This document shows, piece by piece, positions 9,346 to 18,875 of a DNA stretch of 64,000 nucleotides (positions are counted from its first letter, which is position 1; each line of letters opens with the position of its first letter). Below the pieces are notes generated by a model that saw only the letters and a list, made by a program, of their open reading frames with translations, did no database searches and was not told the origin of the DNA. The translations under genes were made by a program, and so were the position numbers. This DNA is from Bin55 sp965205965 (GTDB taxonomy: Bacteria; Pseudomonadota; Gammaproteobacteria; Pseudomonadales; Azotimanducaceae). Where the stretch lies: positions 124,001-188,000 of the forward strand of contig CBDBHT010000005.1 in the NCBI GenBank assembly GCA_965205965.1, read 5' to 3'.

Positions 9346-9657
9346 ATGGCTCCAACTCCACTCTTTCACATTGGACAAATAGTTGAACATAGGAAATATC
9401 ACTATCGTGGTGTCATTTATGATGTTGACAGGGAGTTCGGACTGACAGATGAATGGTACGAAGCAGTTGCATTAAGCCGGCCGCTGAAAAATAAACCTTG
9501 GTATCACGTTTTGCCTGACGGTCAATTGCATACCACTTACGTCGCGGAGCGACACTTGGTACTGAGCTTCAATAAGAGTCAGGTGTTCCATCCTCTCCTT
9601 GGTGATTTTTTCCAAGGATTTGATGGTTCGACCTACGTTGTACGTTCACAGAATTAA
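9346..9657 (+). CDS. hspQ: Heat shock protein HspQ (hemimethylated-DNA-binding YccV type)
   Basis: 103 aa, the family's usual size, from the ATG at 9346. The longer upstream open frame lacks homology and overlaps the divergent gene. Recognised by FHIGQIVEHRKYHYRGVIYD at the N-terminus and the invariant PWYHVLPDG followed by TYVAERHL. HspQ modulates Lon-dependent proteolysis and was earlier described as binding hemimethylated DNA. Cytoplasmic, normally heat-inducible; no sigma-32 promoter could be assigned with confidence in the short gap. Confidence 0.9.
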   Translation: MAPTPLFHIGQIVEHRKYHYRGVIYDVDREFGLTDEWYEAVALSRPLKNKPWYHVLPDGQLHTTYVAERHLVLSFNKSQVFHPLLGDFFQGFDGSTYVVRSQN

Positions 9658-9694
9658 GACAACGGATTAAACAATCTATTCGTGTACGGTAGTC

Positions 9695-10684
9695 TTAAAG
9701 ACCAGCCTGAACTAGGTCTTGTAAGCGCACGATACCCACGGGCTTATCCTGATTGAGAATGACTACCGAGGTTATCTGATTATCTTGCATCATTGCAAGA
9801 CAATCACTAGCCTTGGTTTCTGGAGTACTCCAACAACAATCTACTTGAGGTAGGTCATCCCCACGTCTACTAGCAATATAACACTCTCGTCCGTTCATTT
9901 CTAATACTGCGACATTGCGTTCCATCAATCGTCGAATATCGCCATCTGTAAGCATTCCGAATAGAGTACCATCAGACTCGGTTAATAATACCAATCCCAA
10001 GCCTTTCGAAGAGATTTCATGGACGATGCCTGCAAACGAGGTATCGGCAGTTTGTACGGGTATCGCACTACCACTGACCATGAAATCGGATACGTTGAGT
10101 AATAATCTCTTGCCAAGCGAACCGCTTGGGTGGAATTGTGCAAAATCTGCTTCTCCGAGTCCCTTTCGTTGTTGAACGCAGATAGCCAGTACGTCACAGA
10201 TAGCCATGCTTGTCATCGTGCTGGTAGTAGGTGCTAAATTCCATAAATCGATCTCGGGCAGCTTCGGTATGCTTAGTGCAATTTCCGCGTGTTCCGACAA
10301 AGGGGACCTAGGTTCGGAAAGTGTGATGACATGCCCACCTTCGATCGTTTTGAACTGTCGAACGAATTCGATAGTTTCCTCGTTTGCCCCACTTTTTGAG
10401 ATTGCTAGTATCGCCGAGCCTCTTCGGATAATACCGAGGTCTCCGTGCAGTGCTTCGACCGGGTGAACGAAAGCTGCTTGAGTTCCGGTACTGCGAAACG
10501 TAGCAGCAGCTTTTTGAGCAATAGCCCCACTTTTACCCAATCCAGTCACGATAAGTATTGATCGAAGATTTGCGACTGTACTGACTGCTTGTTCAAATGA
10601 GGAATCGAGTAATGTTGCAGTATGTCGCATCGCATCGACATAACTCTCAAGCATAGATTTTGCTTGGTTTAGAGAAGTAGACAT
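9695..10684 (-). CDS. kdsD: D-arabinose 5-phosphate isomerase (KpsF/GutQ/KdsD)
   Basis: Interconverts ribulose 5-phosphate and arabinose 5-phosphate, the first step to CMP-Kdo for LPS or capsule. 329 aa: SIS domain (about residues 35-180) with GLGKSG, SKSGANEET and HPSGSLGKRL, then tandem CBS domains (about 205-329). The usual HPGGxLG is HPSGSLG here, a mild variant. Stand-alone; no kdsC or lptC follows it. Sequence alone does not separate the LPS housekeeping type (KdsD) from the capsule type (KpsF). Confidence 0.9.
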   Translation of the reverse strand: MSTSLNQAKSMLESYVDAMRHTATLLDSSFEQAVSTVANLRSILIVTGLGKSGAIAQKAAATFRSTGTQAAFVHPVEALHGDLGIIRRGSAILAISKSGANEETIEFVRQFKTIEGGHVITLSEPRSPLSEHAEIALSIPKLPEIDLWNLAPTTSTMTSMAICDVLAICVQQRKGLGEADFAQFHPSGSLGKRLLLNVSDFMVSGSAIPVQTADTSFAGIVHEISSKGLGLVLLTESDGTLFGMLTDGDIRRLMERNVAVLEMNGRECYIASRRGDDLPQVDCCWSTPETKASDCLAMMQDNQITSVVILNQDKPVGIVRLQDLVQAGL

Positions 10685-11395
10685 GACGATTTAATTACTA
10701 TTCTAGAACTCTAGAACATGTGTATTTTGCCGTAGTTTGATAGAGTCAGGCTACAACAAATTGGATGCTTGCGCGAATAAAATCTTTGCGTTATCCCACA
10801 AAGGCATTTGGAAATGGAGGTATAACCGAAAGTGGTGTTTGGGATGGGAACGGACATGAGTGGATGCTTTCGCTCATCCGTGACTATTGGGTTTTATTAG
10901 CCATTGATCAAGAAAAACCCATAATACTAAGGATAACATTATTTCAATTCGATAGCGGAGGGGATCAAAACGTACTTCATGGGAGTGCTGCGGCAAAAAC
11001 ACGCAGGCTACAGAAGCAGACTCGGAGACCTGCTTGAGTGCTCCTGTATTGTTTCGCATCGCGGAGGTACGTGCGGGAAGTGGTTCGCAACAGATCTTCT
11101 CCGCCGGAACGACCGATTGAGACTGAGACCGGTTTGGGTTCCGGAAGTGCGAGTGGAGACCGGAGCGACGGTGGCGTTCTGCTCGACATTAGCACTGTCT
11201 TACGTTTGCGAGACCCGGATATTGGAAGTGGCCCTACCGTGGGACTGTACAAAGAGGAGATTTCCATTGGAGGACATGAGCGAGGTTCTGAAAGCATCAA
11301 CCGGCGACCGCGATAACCATGGTTACTGGCCACATGTTGAACGGGCATTTGGTCACGTGCCACGCATACTGAGATAGAAATTATCTCGCCTTTAT
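10685..11395. other. Non-coding or decayed, GC-rich patch
   Basis: No intact gene. 10960-11340 is clearly richer in GC than its surroundings and has overlapping open frames in several phases, none resembling a known family. Probably an eroded mobile or foreign fragment. Confidence 0.4.
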
Positions 11396-11640
11396 ATGTC
11401 ATGGCTTGGATGTATGATATTTTTGATTATATCGAAATCTTCGATATTATTTCTAGTACTTCGTCTTTTTCTAATTTTGGAATATATGGTTTTGAGTTTA
11501 CAACATGTTTTGTCATCTAATGATGAGGTTTTTTTAGTGTTCAAACCACATCGCTCATTCCAATTCTTATCCGTGACGATGCACGAGGAAAGTTTTCTTT
11601 TGCAACCGTCTGCAGACACTGACATACCTTTTGGTTGCAC
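11396..11640 (-). pseudogene. C-terminal remnant of an IS630-type transposase
   Basis: The minus-strand frame ends in LDDKTCCKLKTIYSKIRK. This matches the C-terminal DDARxKLKxLYPKI signature of the intact IS630 transposase at 12.4 kb, preceded by a WNERCGL stretch equivalent to its TGVDWQL. A related remnant lies at 24430-24560. Both are AT-rich and diverged, so they come from an older IS630 relative than the GC-rich copies. Confidence 0.45.
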
Positions 11641-11805
11641 ATATTCTTAGAAACACATTCAATGTTTACAAAGTAAATATGCAATGCAGTATTCCAAAAT
11701 TTGCGATATTAAGGACAGTAGACACTTCGTGGTCTTTAAACAGCTGCGACCTTTTGTCAATGGGCATCAAACTGGTTTTGATCTGATACGATAGTCAAGA
11801 CTTGT

Positions 11806-12228
11806 ATGGAGAAATGGTTAAAAAACATACTGGACCATTGGCCCATTGCTCGATTGGCGACCTCTTTCGATGGGAATATACATCTTATTCCAGTTGTATT
11901 TGTTCGGCACGGAACTTCTATATACTCACCGATTGATGGAAAACCCAAATCAGCAAGAAAACTACAACGTATTATTGATATCGAGACGAATCCACAAATA
12001 ACGTTGTTACTTGATCAATACGATGATGAATGGTCGAAACTTTGGTGGGTGCGTATTACAGGAACTGCTAGATGTATCGAATTGGAATCGGAAGTACGCA
12101 TCAGCTTAATTTCTAAATATCCGGCTTACCAAAATGTTTCAGTTGGACACCAATGTATCCAGATAGATATATCGAACACCACTAGGTGGGCTTTCGACCC
12201 AACCTATTGGATTAAATATGACCAATAA
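11806..12228 (+). CDS. PPOX-class FMN/F420-binding split-barrel oxidoreductase
   Basis: 140-aa pyridoxamine-phosphate-oxidase-like split barrel of the TIGR03668-like group. Seen: RLATSFDGNIHLIPVVFV, then DGKPKSARKLQRI, NPQITLLLDQYDDEWSKLWW, and a C-terminal ARWAFDP-like tail (TTRWAFDPTYW). These match the FMN/F420-binding pattern. Substrate unknown. The tail is intact although the IS630 insertion lies only about 175 bases downstream. Confidence 0.75.
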   Translation: MEKWLKNILDHWPIARLATSFDGNIHLIPVVFVRHGTSIYSPIDGKPKSARKLQRIIDIETNPQITLLLDQYDDEWSKLWWVRITGTARCIELESEVRISLISKYPAYQNVSVGHQCIQIDISNTTRWAFDPTYWIKYDQ

Positions 12229-12410
12229 TCCAACTTGAATGTGGTAATAATGTGGAGTGGCAATGTGATCAGAAAATATTTTTACATATCAAATAGATAG
12301 TGTCTGTGAAAACCCTGTTTTACGACAGACACTAATTAATACATATGGATGCATTGAACGGTCATGAAGCTGCATTCCCAAGTTTCATGTCCGTCAACTA
12401 GCCTAGTAGT

Positions 12411-13148
12411 TTAACTGGTTTTAATTTTCGGGTATAGATGCTTCAGTTTGGTGCGCGCGTCGTCGACGCTGAGCTGCCAGTCGACCCCGGTCTGTTCGCG
12501 ATTGCGCTCCTTGGCCCAGGCCGCCGTTTCCGACGTGACCAAAGCCCTGCTCTCGATCCGGCGGTCCAGGCACTGGCGGTGCAACGCACTGAACTCCAGT
12601 TCCGCAACGTTCAGCCAGCTCCCGTGTTTCGGCGTGTGCACCAAGTGGATTCGGTCGTTCAACCGACTGGCTTCGGCCGCCGGGAACGCGGCGTAGAACG
12701 AGTCACCGCTGTGGGTGTTCAAGTTGTCGCACACCAGCGTGATGCTTTCCGCATCCCGGTAACGCGGCAGATTCGCCAGTGCGCGCACTTGCTTCGCCCA
12801 ATCCAACGTCGTGCGCCGTTTGGTGACAGCCACTGTCCGCCAGCCGGACAGCGGCTCGCCGAACATCCACACCGTGCATTCTCCCCGGCGGAGGTAGTGG
12901 GCGTCGTACTTCTCCGGCGACCCGGGGCGTACCGGTAACTTCTCGCGGACTTCCGACACTAGCTGCTTGCTCATCTCGTCCATGCACACCACCGGATGCC
13001 GCGAGTCGTAGGGCCGTTGGTATACCTTGAGCACCCGCTCCATGCCGGCCACGAAATGGTGGCTTTGCTGCTTCGGAATGCACCACATTTCTCGCCGCCA
13101 CGGTTTTAATTCGTTTTTTTTAACGCCTGCCGCACGGTCTCCCCGCAA
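12411..13148 (-). CDS. IS630 transposase OrfB (DDE catalytic domain)
   Basis: Catalytic half. The mature part starts around KKNELKPWRREMWCIPK, reached by -1 frameshift from OrfA. DDE elements: VCMDEMSKQL (first D), LVCDNLNTH (second D) and HTPKHGSWLNVAELEFSAL (E), with C-terminal DDARTKLKHLYPKIKTS. Intact, so with slippage this copy could be active. The ATG at 13148 is probably not the natural start. Confidence 0.85.
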   Translation of the reverse strand: MRGDRAAGVKKNELKPWRREMWCIPKQQSHHFVAGMERVLKVYQRPYDSRHPVVCMDEMSKQLVSEVREKLPVRPGSPEKYDAHYLRRGECTVWMFGEPLSGWRTVAVTKRRTTLDWAKQVRALANLPRYRDAESITLVCDNLNTHSGDSFYAAFPAAEASRLNDRIHLVHTPKHGSWLNVAELEFSALHRQCLDRRIESRALVTSETAAWAKERNREQTGVDWQLSVDDARTKLKHLYPKIKTS

Positions 13149-13564
13149 ATCGATTCGACCACTTCAAGCCGCACCAGCTCTTCCGCCAGCAACTTAACGG
13201 TCCACCGAACGCGGCCTTCCGGTGGAACCGAACAGGCCACCTGAACCAGACGCGCTTCCTTCTCCCCGTCCAGCTTCTTCGGCACCGGAGGCAACGGCCG
13301 AGGCCTACGCTCCAGAGCTTTCATCGGACCCTGCTCCACCGCCCGCCGACGCACGTGCTGGCAGGTCCGCTCCGTCACCCCCAGCGCATCCACCACCTGC
13401 ATGTCCGTCAGTGCCGGGCCAGTGCCCCCCTGATCCACGGCCAGCAGAATCCGTGCACGCTGCAGCTTCGTCGCCGACACCGCACGACGCGTGCTCGACT
13501 TCAGCACCGCTTCCAACTCATCCCGCTCATCCTGAGCTAACTCCACCATGTATTTCTTCGGCAT
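13106..13564 (-). CDS. IS630 transposase OrfA (HTH domain)
   Basis: 152 aa from the ATG at 13564, which has AGGAGG six bases upstream; the longer frame to 13612 is not favoured. Helix-turn-helix DNA-binding part: LTDMQVVDALGVTERTCQHV, then a second winged segment ending in CGETVRQALKKTN. The frame stops just after an A8 run (minus strand, about 13112-13119). A -1 slip there reads ALKKNELKPW into OrfB, producing a full transposase of about 350 aa. An intact equivalent is at 22499-22957. Confidence 0.85.
   Translation of the reverse strand: MPKKYMVELAQDERDELEAVLKSSTRRAVSATKLQRARILLAVDQGGTGPALTDMQVVDALGVTERTCQHVRRRAVEQGPMKALERRPRPLPPVPKKLDGEKEARLVQVACSVPPEGRVRWTVKLLAEELVRLEVVESICGETVRQALKKTN
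13112..13119 (-). promoter_or_regulatory. A8 slippage site for OrfA-OrfB frameshift in IS630
   Basis: Eight A residues on the transposase strand (eight T on plus). Zero-frame reading gives ALKKTN-stop; shifting back one base gives ALKKNELKPW and joins the DDE domain. The second copy at 22.5 kb keeps exactly eight. Conservation of run length in two otherwise diverging copies supports programmed slippage (ribosomal or transcriptional) rather than decay. Confidence 0.65.
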
Positions 13565-13662
13565 CGAATCCTCCTGATCCCAGAACCCCTTCCAATCTAC
13601 TATTATAAACACGTATTATTAGAACTGGTAGCCTACTAGTAGTACCTGTTTTGTGTAGTTGA

Positions 13663-14946
13663 TTACGAACAACCGGAATCCTTGTCGTACTTGCGAAGTT
13701 CAGCCCTCCCTACTACAAAATGATGTACTTCATCTGGTCCATCTGCTATTCGCAATGTTCGCTGACTGGTATACATGCGAGCTAGTGGCGTCCATTGTGA
13801 CACCCCTGTAGCACCATGCAATTGAATGGCCTCATCAATAATGCGACACACACGTTCAGGAATAATGGCTTTAATCATATGTACCCATACACGAGCTTCT
13901 TGATTACCTAGGGCATCCATTGCTTTGGCGGCTTTTAAAACCAATAGGCGCATCATCTCAATGTCGATCCTCGCTCTTGAAACCACTTCAAGATTTTTTC
14001 CGAGTTGGACCAGAGGTTTGCCAAAAGCCTCTCGGGACATCCCACGCCGTACCATCAGATCCAGTGCACGTTCTGCTTGGCCAATTGAACGCATGCAGTG
14101 ATGAATCCGACCAGGTCCTAATCGTCCCTGCGAGATCTCAAATCCTCGACCTTCTCCGAGTAAGATGTTTTCCTTTGGAACCCTTACATTATCTAAGATA
14201 ATATGCATGTGTCCGCGTGGTGCATCGTCATGACCGAATACAGTCATCGGTCCAACAATATTTACCCCGGGAGTATCCATAGGGACCAAGATCTGCGACT
14301 GTTGTCGGTGTGGCGCAGCATTCGGATTGGTCTTAACCATACAAATCATTATCTTACAACGCTTGTCTCCAGCACCCGAAATATAGAACTTCTCACCGTT
14401 TATTACCCACTCGTTGTTTTCCAATACGGCACTGGTCTCAATTTGCTTGGCATCCGATGATGCTAAATTAGGTTCAGTCATGCCATACGCTGATCGAATC
14501 TCGCCATTAAGAAGAGGCTTTAACCATCTTTCTTTCTGCTGCGGTGTGCCGTATCGTTCCAGAACCTCCATATTTCCAGTGTCGGGAGCACTGCAGTTGA
14601 AGCATTCGGGAGCAATAGGATTTTTGCCTAGCTCGGTAGCAATGTATGCGTAATCAAGATTCTTCAAACCCTTTCCCGTTTCTGAATCGGGTAAGAAAAA
14701 ATTCCACAACCCAGAACTCTTTGCCTTATCCTGTAAGTCATCGAGAATGGTTTTCTGTTTAGGAGAGAGACTCCAACGGTCACCATGTTCAGCTGCAGTT
14801 TCCTGAAATTCTTCCATCTTCGGTTCGATTTCGTTGGTGATGAAGGTTTTGACGGCGGCAAGAAGTGGTGCCGCACCTTCGCTCATTGCTAGGTTATTGA
14901 GGTCTACTTTCAAGTTTGGAGTATGAGCAGCTTCGACCATAGACAA
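13663..14946 (-). CDS. Acyl-CoA dehydrogenase (ACAD10/11-like)
   Basis: 427-aa FAD flavoprotein for alpha,beta-dehydrogenation of an acyl-CoA in beta-oxidation. N-terminal helical domain; middle domain with YGMTEPNLASSDA (FAD/acyl contact) and INGEKFYISGAGD; C-terminal domain with RGMSREAFGKPL, IDEAIQLHGATGVSQ and LRIADGPDEVHH. The N-terminal extension and EPxLASSD signature place it near the ACAD10/11-like long-chain group. Substrate chain length not determined. Its stop is only about 26 bases from the IS630 right end, so the insertion may have removed its terminator but not its coding sequence. Confidence 0.87.
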   Translation of the reverse strand: MSMVEAAHTPNLKVDLNNLAMSEGAAPLLAAVKTFITNEIEPKMEEFQETAAEHGDRWSLSPKQKTILDDLQDKAKSSGLWNFFLPDSETGKGLKNLDYAYIATELGKNPIAPECFNCSAPDTGNMEVLERYGTPQQKERWLKPLLNGEIRSAYGMTEPNLASSDAKQIETSAVLENNEWVINGEKFYISGAGDKRCKIMICMVKTNPNAAPHRQQSQILVPMDTPGVNIVGPMTVFGHDDAPRGHMHIILDNVRVPKENILLGEGRGFEISQGRLGPGRIHHCMRSIGQAERALDLMVRRGMSREAFGKPLVQLGKNLEVVSRARIDIEMMRLLVLKAAKAMDALGNQEARVWVHMIKAIIPERVCRIIDEAIQLHGATGVSQWTPLARMYTSQRTLRIADGPDEVHHFVVGRAELRKYDKDSGCS

Positions 14947-15079
14947 GACTCCCAGTACTAGCTAGTGTCAGATAGAGCATGGCCATATTCTACCTAGAAA
15001 GGTTGAAATGGCATGGAATGTATGAATAAACCTTGAAAGATTCGGGATTCGATTAGCCATCAGCAAATAGTACTTGTTA
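14947..15079. other. Intergenic/promoter region of acyl-CoA dehydrogenase
   Basis: Short AT-rich gap upstream of the minus-strand acyl-CoA dehydrogenase. No specific operator could be assigned. Confidence 0.3.
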
Positions 15080-15495
15080 AGCAGCAACTTAGCGTCATAT
15101 CGAATGTTCCAGGCGGCAAGTCGATTGTCGCTTCGGCAACTTGTAACTTCGGTACTCGCAAGTGGGCATCATGGGTCAATCGATGCTAATGTGCGTGCTG
15201 TCTGAAGGCACAGATGTTCACTGTGTACTCGACCATGTACCGCTTATGGAGACAAAACCGACGAGATGCGCAAAGGAGTCGAAAACATTGGCGTAGAGCC
15301 TGTGATTCCCCCCCCCCATCGCCGAAAGTCATGGTGCTACGACATCCAAAAATACAGGAAACGTGATGAGGAAGAACTTCCGTTCCGCCAAGTTGAAGGG
15401 ATGTCGACGGATCTTCACGAGGTACAGTAAGTTGGAAGTTGCTTGCATGTTCTTCATCATGTTGGTATTTAGAGGTGCTGGCTGGTAACCTGTTC
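15080..15495 (+). pseudogene. IS5-family transposase remnant
   Basis: Broken plus-strand fragments match the C-terminal half of IS5-type (IS427-like) transposases: GVEPVIPPP followed by WCYDIQKYRKRDE (usual VIPPRxNR...WxYDxxLYKxRH), then after frame changes KLKGCRRIFTRYSKLEVACM (usual RLKxFRRIATRYDKLAxNFL) and FFIMLVFRGAGW. A C9 run at about 15308 lies within it. No functional product. Confidence 0.5.
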
Positions 15496-15752
15496 TAGGA
15501 TGACATTCGAGCAAGCGCGAACGAGAAGGCGATCAACGAGAAAGCACTCAAGGTGCCAGCTTGAATCAATTCATCCCCAACACCACTTCCGAACATATCT
15601 AGATACCTTCCCACTATAATTTAATTACTTAGCTGTCTCATTTCTCCGAAATATCCGAGCTAGTACTTCTTTTCGTTTTGCATATTGTGGTTAATCTACA
15701 ATAATTGCGATATTGACATGTCCCGGCAGTTCCTGACTACTAATAGCAAAGA

Positions 15753-16409
15753 GTGAAATGGCGTGATTTGATACGAAGTGCTTTACGTAAGACATGTTAT
15801 GTAAAGCCTCTTGTCTTCTTTATATTAGCAATTCCTCTTTTTCTTCTTACGTATTTAATCTGGATCGATTATAGGACACCAGGTTCGGGATTAGGTGTTG
15901 ACCCTGAGCAAGCTCTTGTTAGATTCTTCGGCGAATGGGGTCTACGAATTTTACTCTTGACACTTGCTACATCTAGCCTTTCACGATTAGCTGCTATTCC
16001 GGAACTTATTCGCTATCGACGGATATTCGGTCTTTGGTCATTTGCGTACATAGTTCTGCACTTTGCTGTATATTTTGCGGTGCTCGCGGAATTGAATCTT
16101 TCAAACATTGTCGAAGATTTCACCAAACGGCCATATATTACGGTTGGCCTTTCTGCTCTTTTGCTACTGATGCCGTTAGCAGTAACGTCAACTAGGGGAT
16201 GGCAGCGAAGGCTGAAGTTAAATTGGAGCCGCCTACATATGCTGGTTTACTTAATTGTGGTTCTTGCGTGGCTGCACTTGTTTTGGCTATCAAAGTCAAG
16301 CTACTTAGATTCATTTATATACGGAGTGGCGATCTTCTTACTATTTGCTGAAAGAGTGCTGTATAAAATTTACAGGCATCGTCGCGCTGAAACGTCCAAA
16401 TCGTTGTAA
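15753..16409 (+). CDS. msrQ: MsrQ, heme-binding membrane subunit of the MsrPQ system
   Basis: 218-aa inner-membrane cytochrome b that delivers electrons to the periplasmic methionine sulfoxide reductase MsrP. Around six membrane segments, with family motifs RYRRIFGLWSFAYIVLHF, KRPYITVGLSALLLL and LNWSRLHMLVYLIVVLAWLH, which carry the conserved His residues for heme. Normally paired with msrP, but no msrP lies on either side: upstream is an IS5 remnant, downstream the IS nest. Either msrP was lost or it is elsewhere in the genome. Confidence 0.88.
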   Translation: MKWRDLIRSALRKTCYVKPLVFFILAIPLFLLTYLIWIDYRTPGSGLGVDPEQALVRFFGEWGLRILLLTLATSSLSRLAAIPELIRYRRIFGLWSFAYIVLHFAVYFAVLAELNLSNIVEDFTKRPYITVGLSALLLLMPLAVTSTRGWQRRLKLNWSRLHMLVYLIVVLAWLHLFWLSKSSYLDSFIYGVAIFLLFAERVLYKIYRHRRAETSKSL

Positions 16410-16699
16410 TTTCCCTACACCCAAATGCGGAATTATAGGTAAATAGGAAAGCGTTTTTACTGGATTGCACATTCGAGGGTCGAAGTGGGCACTGCAGAAA
16501 ATTTTTAGAGTATTGTAGGGCGGCCAATTCATAACTGACTGGGATACATAGAATCTACACACCTCGTGGATGCATATTTCAGGAAATCCGTTCTATTTTA
16601 TGGAATGACCCTACATTTTTGTAACGCAAACTCCGAAATAGGTAAGCTATTGCTTGTTTAGTGATGGCATATTATCTATTAGGCATGTCTATTTATTAG
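16410..16699. other. AT-rich intergenic, nothing recognised
   Basis: About 290 bases between msrQ and the left end of the nested insertion block. No frame with homology on either strand. Confidence 0.4.
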
Positions 16700-16809
16700 T
16701 TGACTGGGTGTATTTTATGAGGAACATGCAGGTTTTGGTCTGGTCGTATTGACGGCATCCCTTCGGAGGGCCTTGATGAAGGGATCGAATCTGTGGGAAC
16801 GGGGGTACT

Positions 16810-17436
16810 AGGATGCAGCCCTTCGGGAGTTTGACGATCTTCGGAAGTTGCTGCGAGGCGATGGACTGGAAAGTGTTCCGCCCGCTGCTGCGAGAGATTT
16901 TCGGTCGTTCGAGGCTGCCCGTCCTGGGATCTGATGGTGATATTCCGGGTTCGGTTGCTGGGCATGAACGGCCAGCTGATCGAGCGTCGGTTGCCGTTGC
17001 AATGGCTGGATCGTCGTTCGTTCAAGCGTTTTGTGGGATTGCTGAACGACTGCGACGTTCCGGATCAGCAGACGATCTGGAAGTATCACCGTCAGTTGGC
17101 GGAGTCGGATCGCACGAAGGAGTTGTTCGAGGCGTTCGAGCCGCAGCTGCGGGAGGCGGGATAGGCGATGACGGGCGGGTCCGATCGTGGACTCGACGAT
17201 GGTGGAGGTTCCGCGGAAGCGCAACACCCGGGAGGAGCACGCGGCACTGAGGCAAGGCGAGGGTCCTGATGCATGGAAGCCCTCCAAGCTGGTGCAGAAG
17301 GACGTAGATGCGGCCTGGACGAAGAAAGCACGGAGTGAACCGCTTTTTGGGGTGCTATAAGCACCTCGTGACGGTGGACCGCCAGCACTAGCTGGTACGC
17401 AACAACGGGACCACGGCGGCATTGACCTGCAGCAGC
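16810..17436 (+). pseudogene. IS5 transposase, N-terminal half
   Basis: Frames with stops and shifts spell an IS5 transposase N-terminus: DWKVFRPLLREIFGRSR, then MVIFRVRLLGMNGQLIERRL, DRRSFKRFVGLLNDCDVPDQ and TIWKYHRQLAE, then after a stop IVDSTMVEVPRKRNTREEH (first catalytic D region) and YKHLVTVDRQH. Interrupted at 17437 by IS630. Non-functional even before the insertion. Confidence 0.65.
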
Positions 17437-17443
17437 TAGTAGT

Positions 17444-17931
17444 TTAACTGGTTTTAATTTTCGGGTATAGATGCTTCAGTTTGGTGCGCGCGTCGTCGAC
17501 GCTGAGCTGCCAGTCGACCCCGGTCTGTTCGTGATTGCGCTCCTTGGCCCAGGCCGCCGTTTCCGACGTGACCAAAGCCCTGCTCTCGATCCGGCGATCC
17601 AGGCACTGGCGGTGCAACGCACTGAACTCCAGTTCCGCGACGTTCAGCCAGCTCCCGTGTTTCGGCGTGTGCACCAAGTGGATGCGGTCGTTCAACCCGA
17701 CTGGCTTCGGCCGCCGGGAACGCGGCGTAGCACGAGTTACCGCTGTGGGTGTTCAAGTTGTCGCACACCAGCGTGATGCTTTCCGCATCCCGGTAACGCG
17801 GCAGATTCGCCAGTGCGCGCACTTGCTTCGCCCAATCCAACGTCGTGAGCCGTTTGGTGACAGCCACTGTCCGCCAGCCGGACAGCGGCTCGCCGAACAT
17901 CCACACCGTGCATGCTCCCCGGCGGAGGTAG
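17444..17931 (-). pseudogene. IS630 OrfB C-terminal part
   Basis: DDE-domain part of the interrupted IS630 transposase. It has a +1 frameshift near 17698 relative to the intact copy: ASR is followed by a shifted reading before LNDRIHLVHTPKHG resumes. The same extra base is present in the fragment at 62.88 kb, indicating common descent. Confidence 0.75.
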
Positions 17932-18098
17932 CAATGGCATTCGGATTAGCGGAAAGGGATCCTGGTCTTTGAGGATGTCGTGTAACCGGTTGATATACGG
18001 AAAGATATTCGGTTCTTTTGAGGTTCTTCAAAAAAACACTTGCGTTTCAGCATGGATTATGGCAATCTACGCTTAGTTAGATTATCTCTGGTGCAAAC

Positions 18099-18875
18099 GT
18101 GATGGATTCCCGAATCGAGAACCTGAAGTCGACCACCTTCTGTGGCACGCGGCTGACCCGCCGTCAGATTGCGGACCTTCAGAAGACGGTGAAAATGTTT
18201 CCGGCACTGAGCCGCCATGAGTTGGCTGCCACCCTGTGCACTCATCTGGGCTGGTTCACGCCGAAGGGTCGGGATCGACTGGGATCCTGTCTGCGGATGC
18301 TGGAGCAGCTGGAGTCCGGCGGCATCGTGTCGCTGCCGGCGAAGCGACCGGGATCGAGAACGGGAACCGGGGGTCGGAGACCGCGGCATACGAGTCGCTC
18401 GGATCTGGGCTCCGCCATAGAGTGTGAGTTGAAGGAGCTGATGCCGCTGGAACTGGAGGTTGTGGCGGAGGGGGAGGCCGTTGAGGAATGGAAGGAATTG
18501 GTGGATCGGCATCATGAGCTGGGTTACCGGCATCCGTTCGGCTGTTTCCTGCGCCACTGGCTGCGGGATCGTCGGGGTCGCAAGCTGGGCTGTCTGCTGT
18601 TTGAGGCGGGCACGACCCGGCTTCCCTGTCGTGACGCCTGGATTGGCTGGCGGGATCGGGATCGGGCGAAGCGGCTGAAGGGGGTGGTGAACAACTCCCG
18701 GTTCCTGATCTTCCCTTGGGTTCGGGTTCCGTATCTGGCCTCGAAGGCCCTGTCGATGGCGGTTCGGCGGCTGCCCGGGGACTGGAAGGAGCGGCACGGC
18801 CTGGAGCCGGTACTGGCGGAGACCTTTGTGGATCCGGCGAAGTACCGGGGGACCTGCTACCGTGCGGCCAACTGA
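18099..18875 (+). pseudogene. DruA-like (DUF4338) protein of a transposable element, truncated
   Basis: 258 aa. The DruA/DUF4338 domain is known both from the Druantia anti-phage system and from IS elements. Seen: N-terminal FCGTRLTRRQIADLQKTV, then LSRHELAATLCTHLGW, VDRHHELGYRHPFGC, RDAWIGW (GWxxxxR-type core), and VVNNSRFLIFPWVRVPYLAS. The last motif is ETFVDPAKYRGTCYRAAN, where family members normally continue with Trp; here TGA replaces it and IS256 starts 12 bases later. No druBCDE genes exist nearby, so this is the transposon-borne form, not a defence locus. Confidence 0.75.

Larger units (their letters stand above)
12406..13636 (-). mobile_element. IS630-family insertion sequence, complete copy
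   Basis: Ends GTAGTTTAACTGG (left) and, inverted, GTAGGCTACCAGT (right) lie between TA dinucleotides (12404-12405 and 13637-13638), the TA target duplication of IS630/Tc1-type elements. About 1.23 kb, GC-rich against an AT-leaning neighbourhood. Two minus-strand frames overlap and join through an A8 slippage run. Best-preserved IS630 copy in the window; it lacks the frameshift shared by the two fragments at 17.4 and 62.7 kb. Confidence 0.9.

Noticed and set aside
10765..11402. Several overlapping open frames (90-141 aa) near 10.8-11.4 kb
   Set aside because: No family resemblance, mutually overlapping on both strands, no ribosome sites; likely chance frames in a GC-rich patch.
15307..15316. 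Poly-C run as a phase-variation tract
   Set aside because: It lies in a dead IS5 remnant with no promoter or surface gene under its control.
18099..18875. Druantia anti-phage defence system
   Set aside because: Only a DruA-type protein is present; no DruE helicase or other Dru genes, and it lies inside IS4-type termini.
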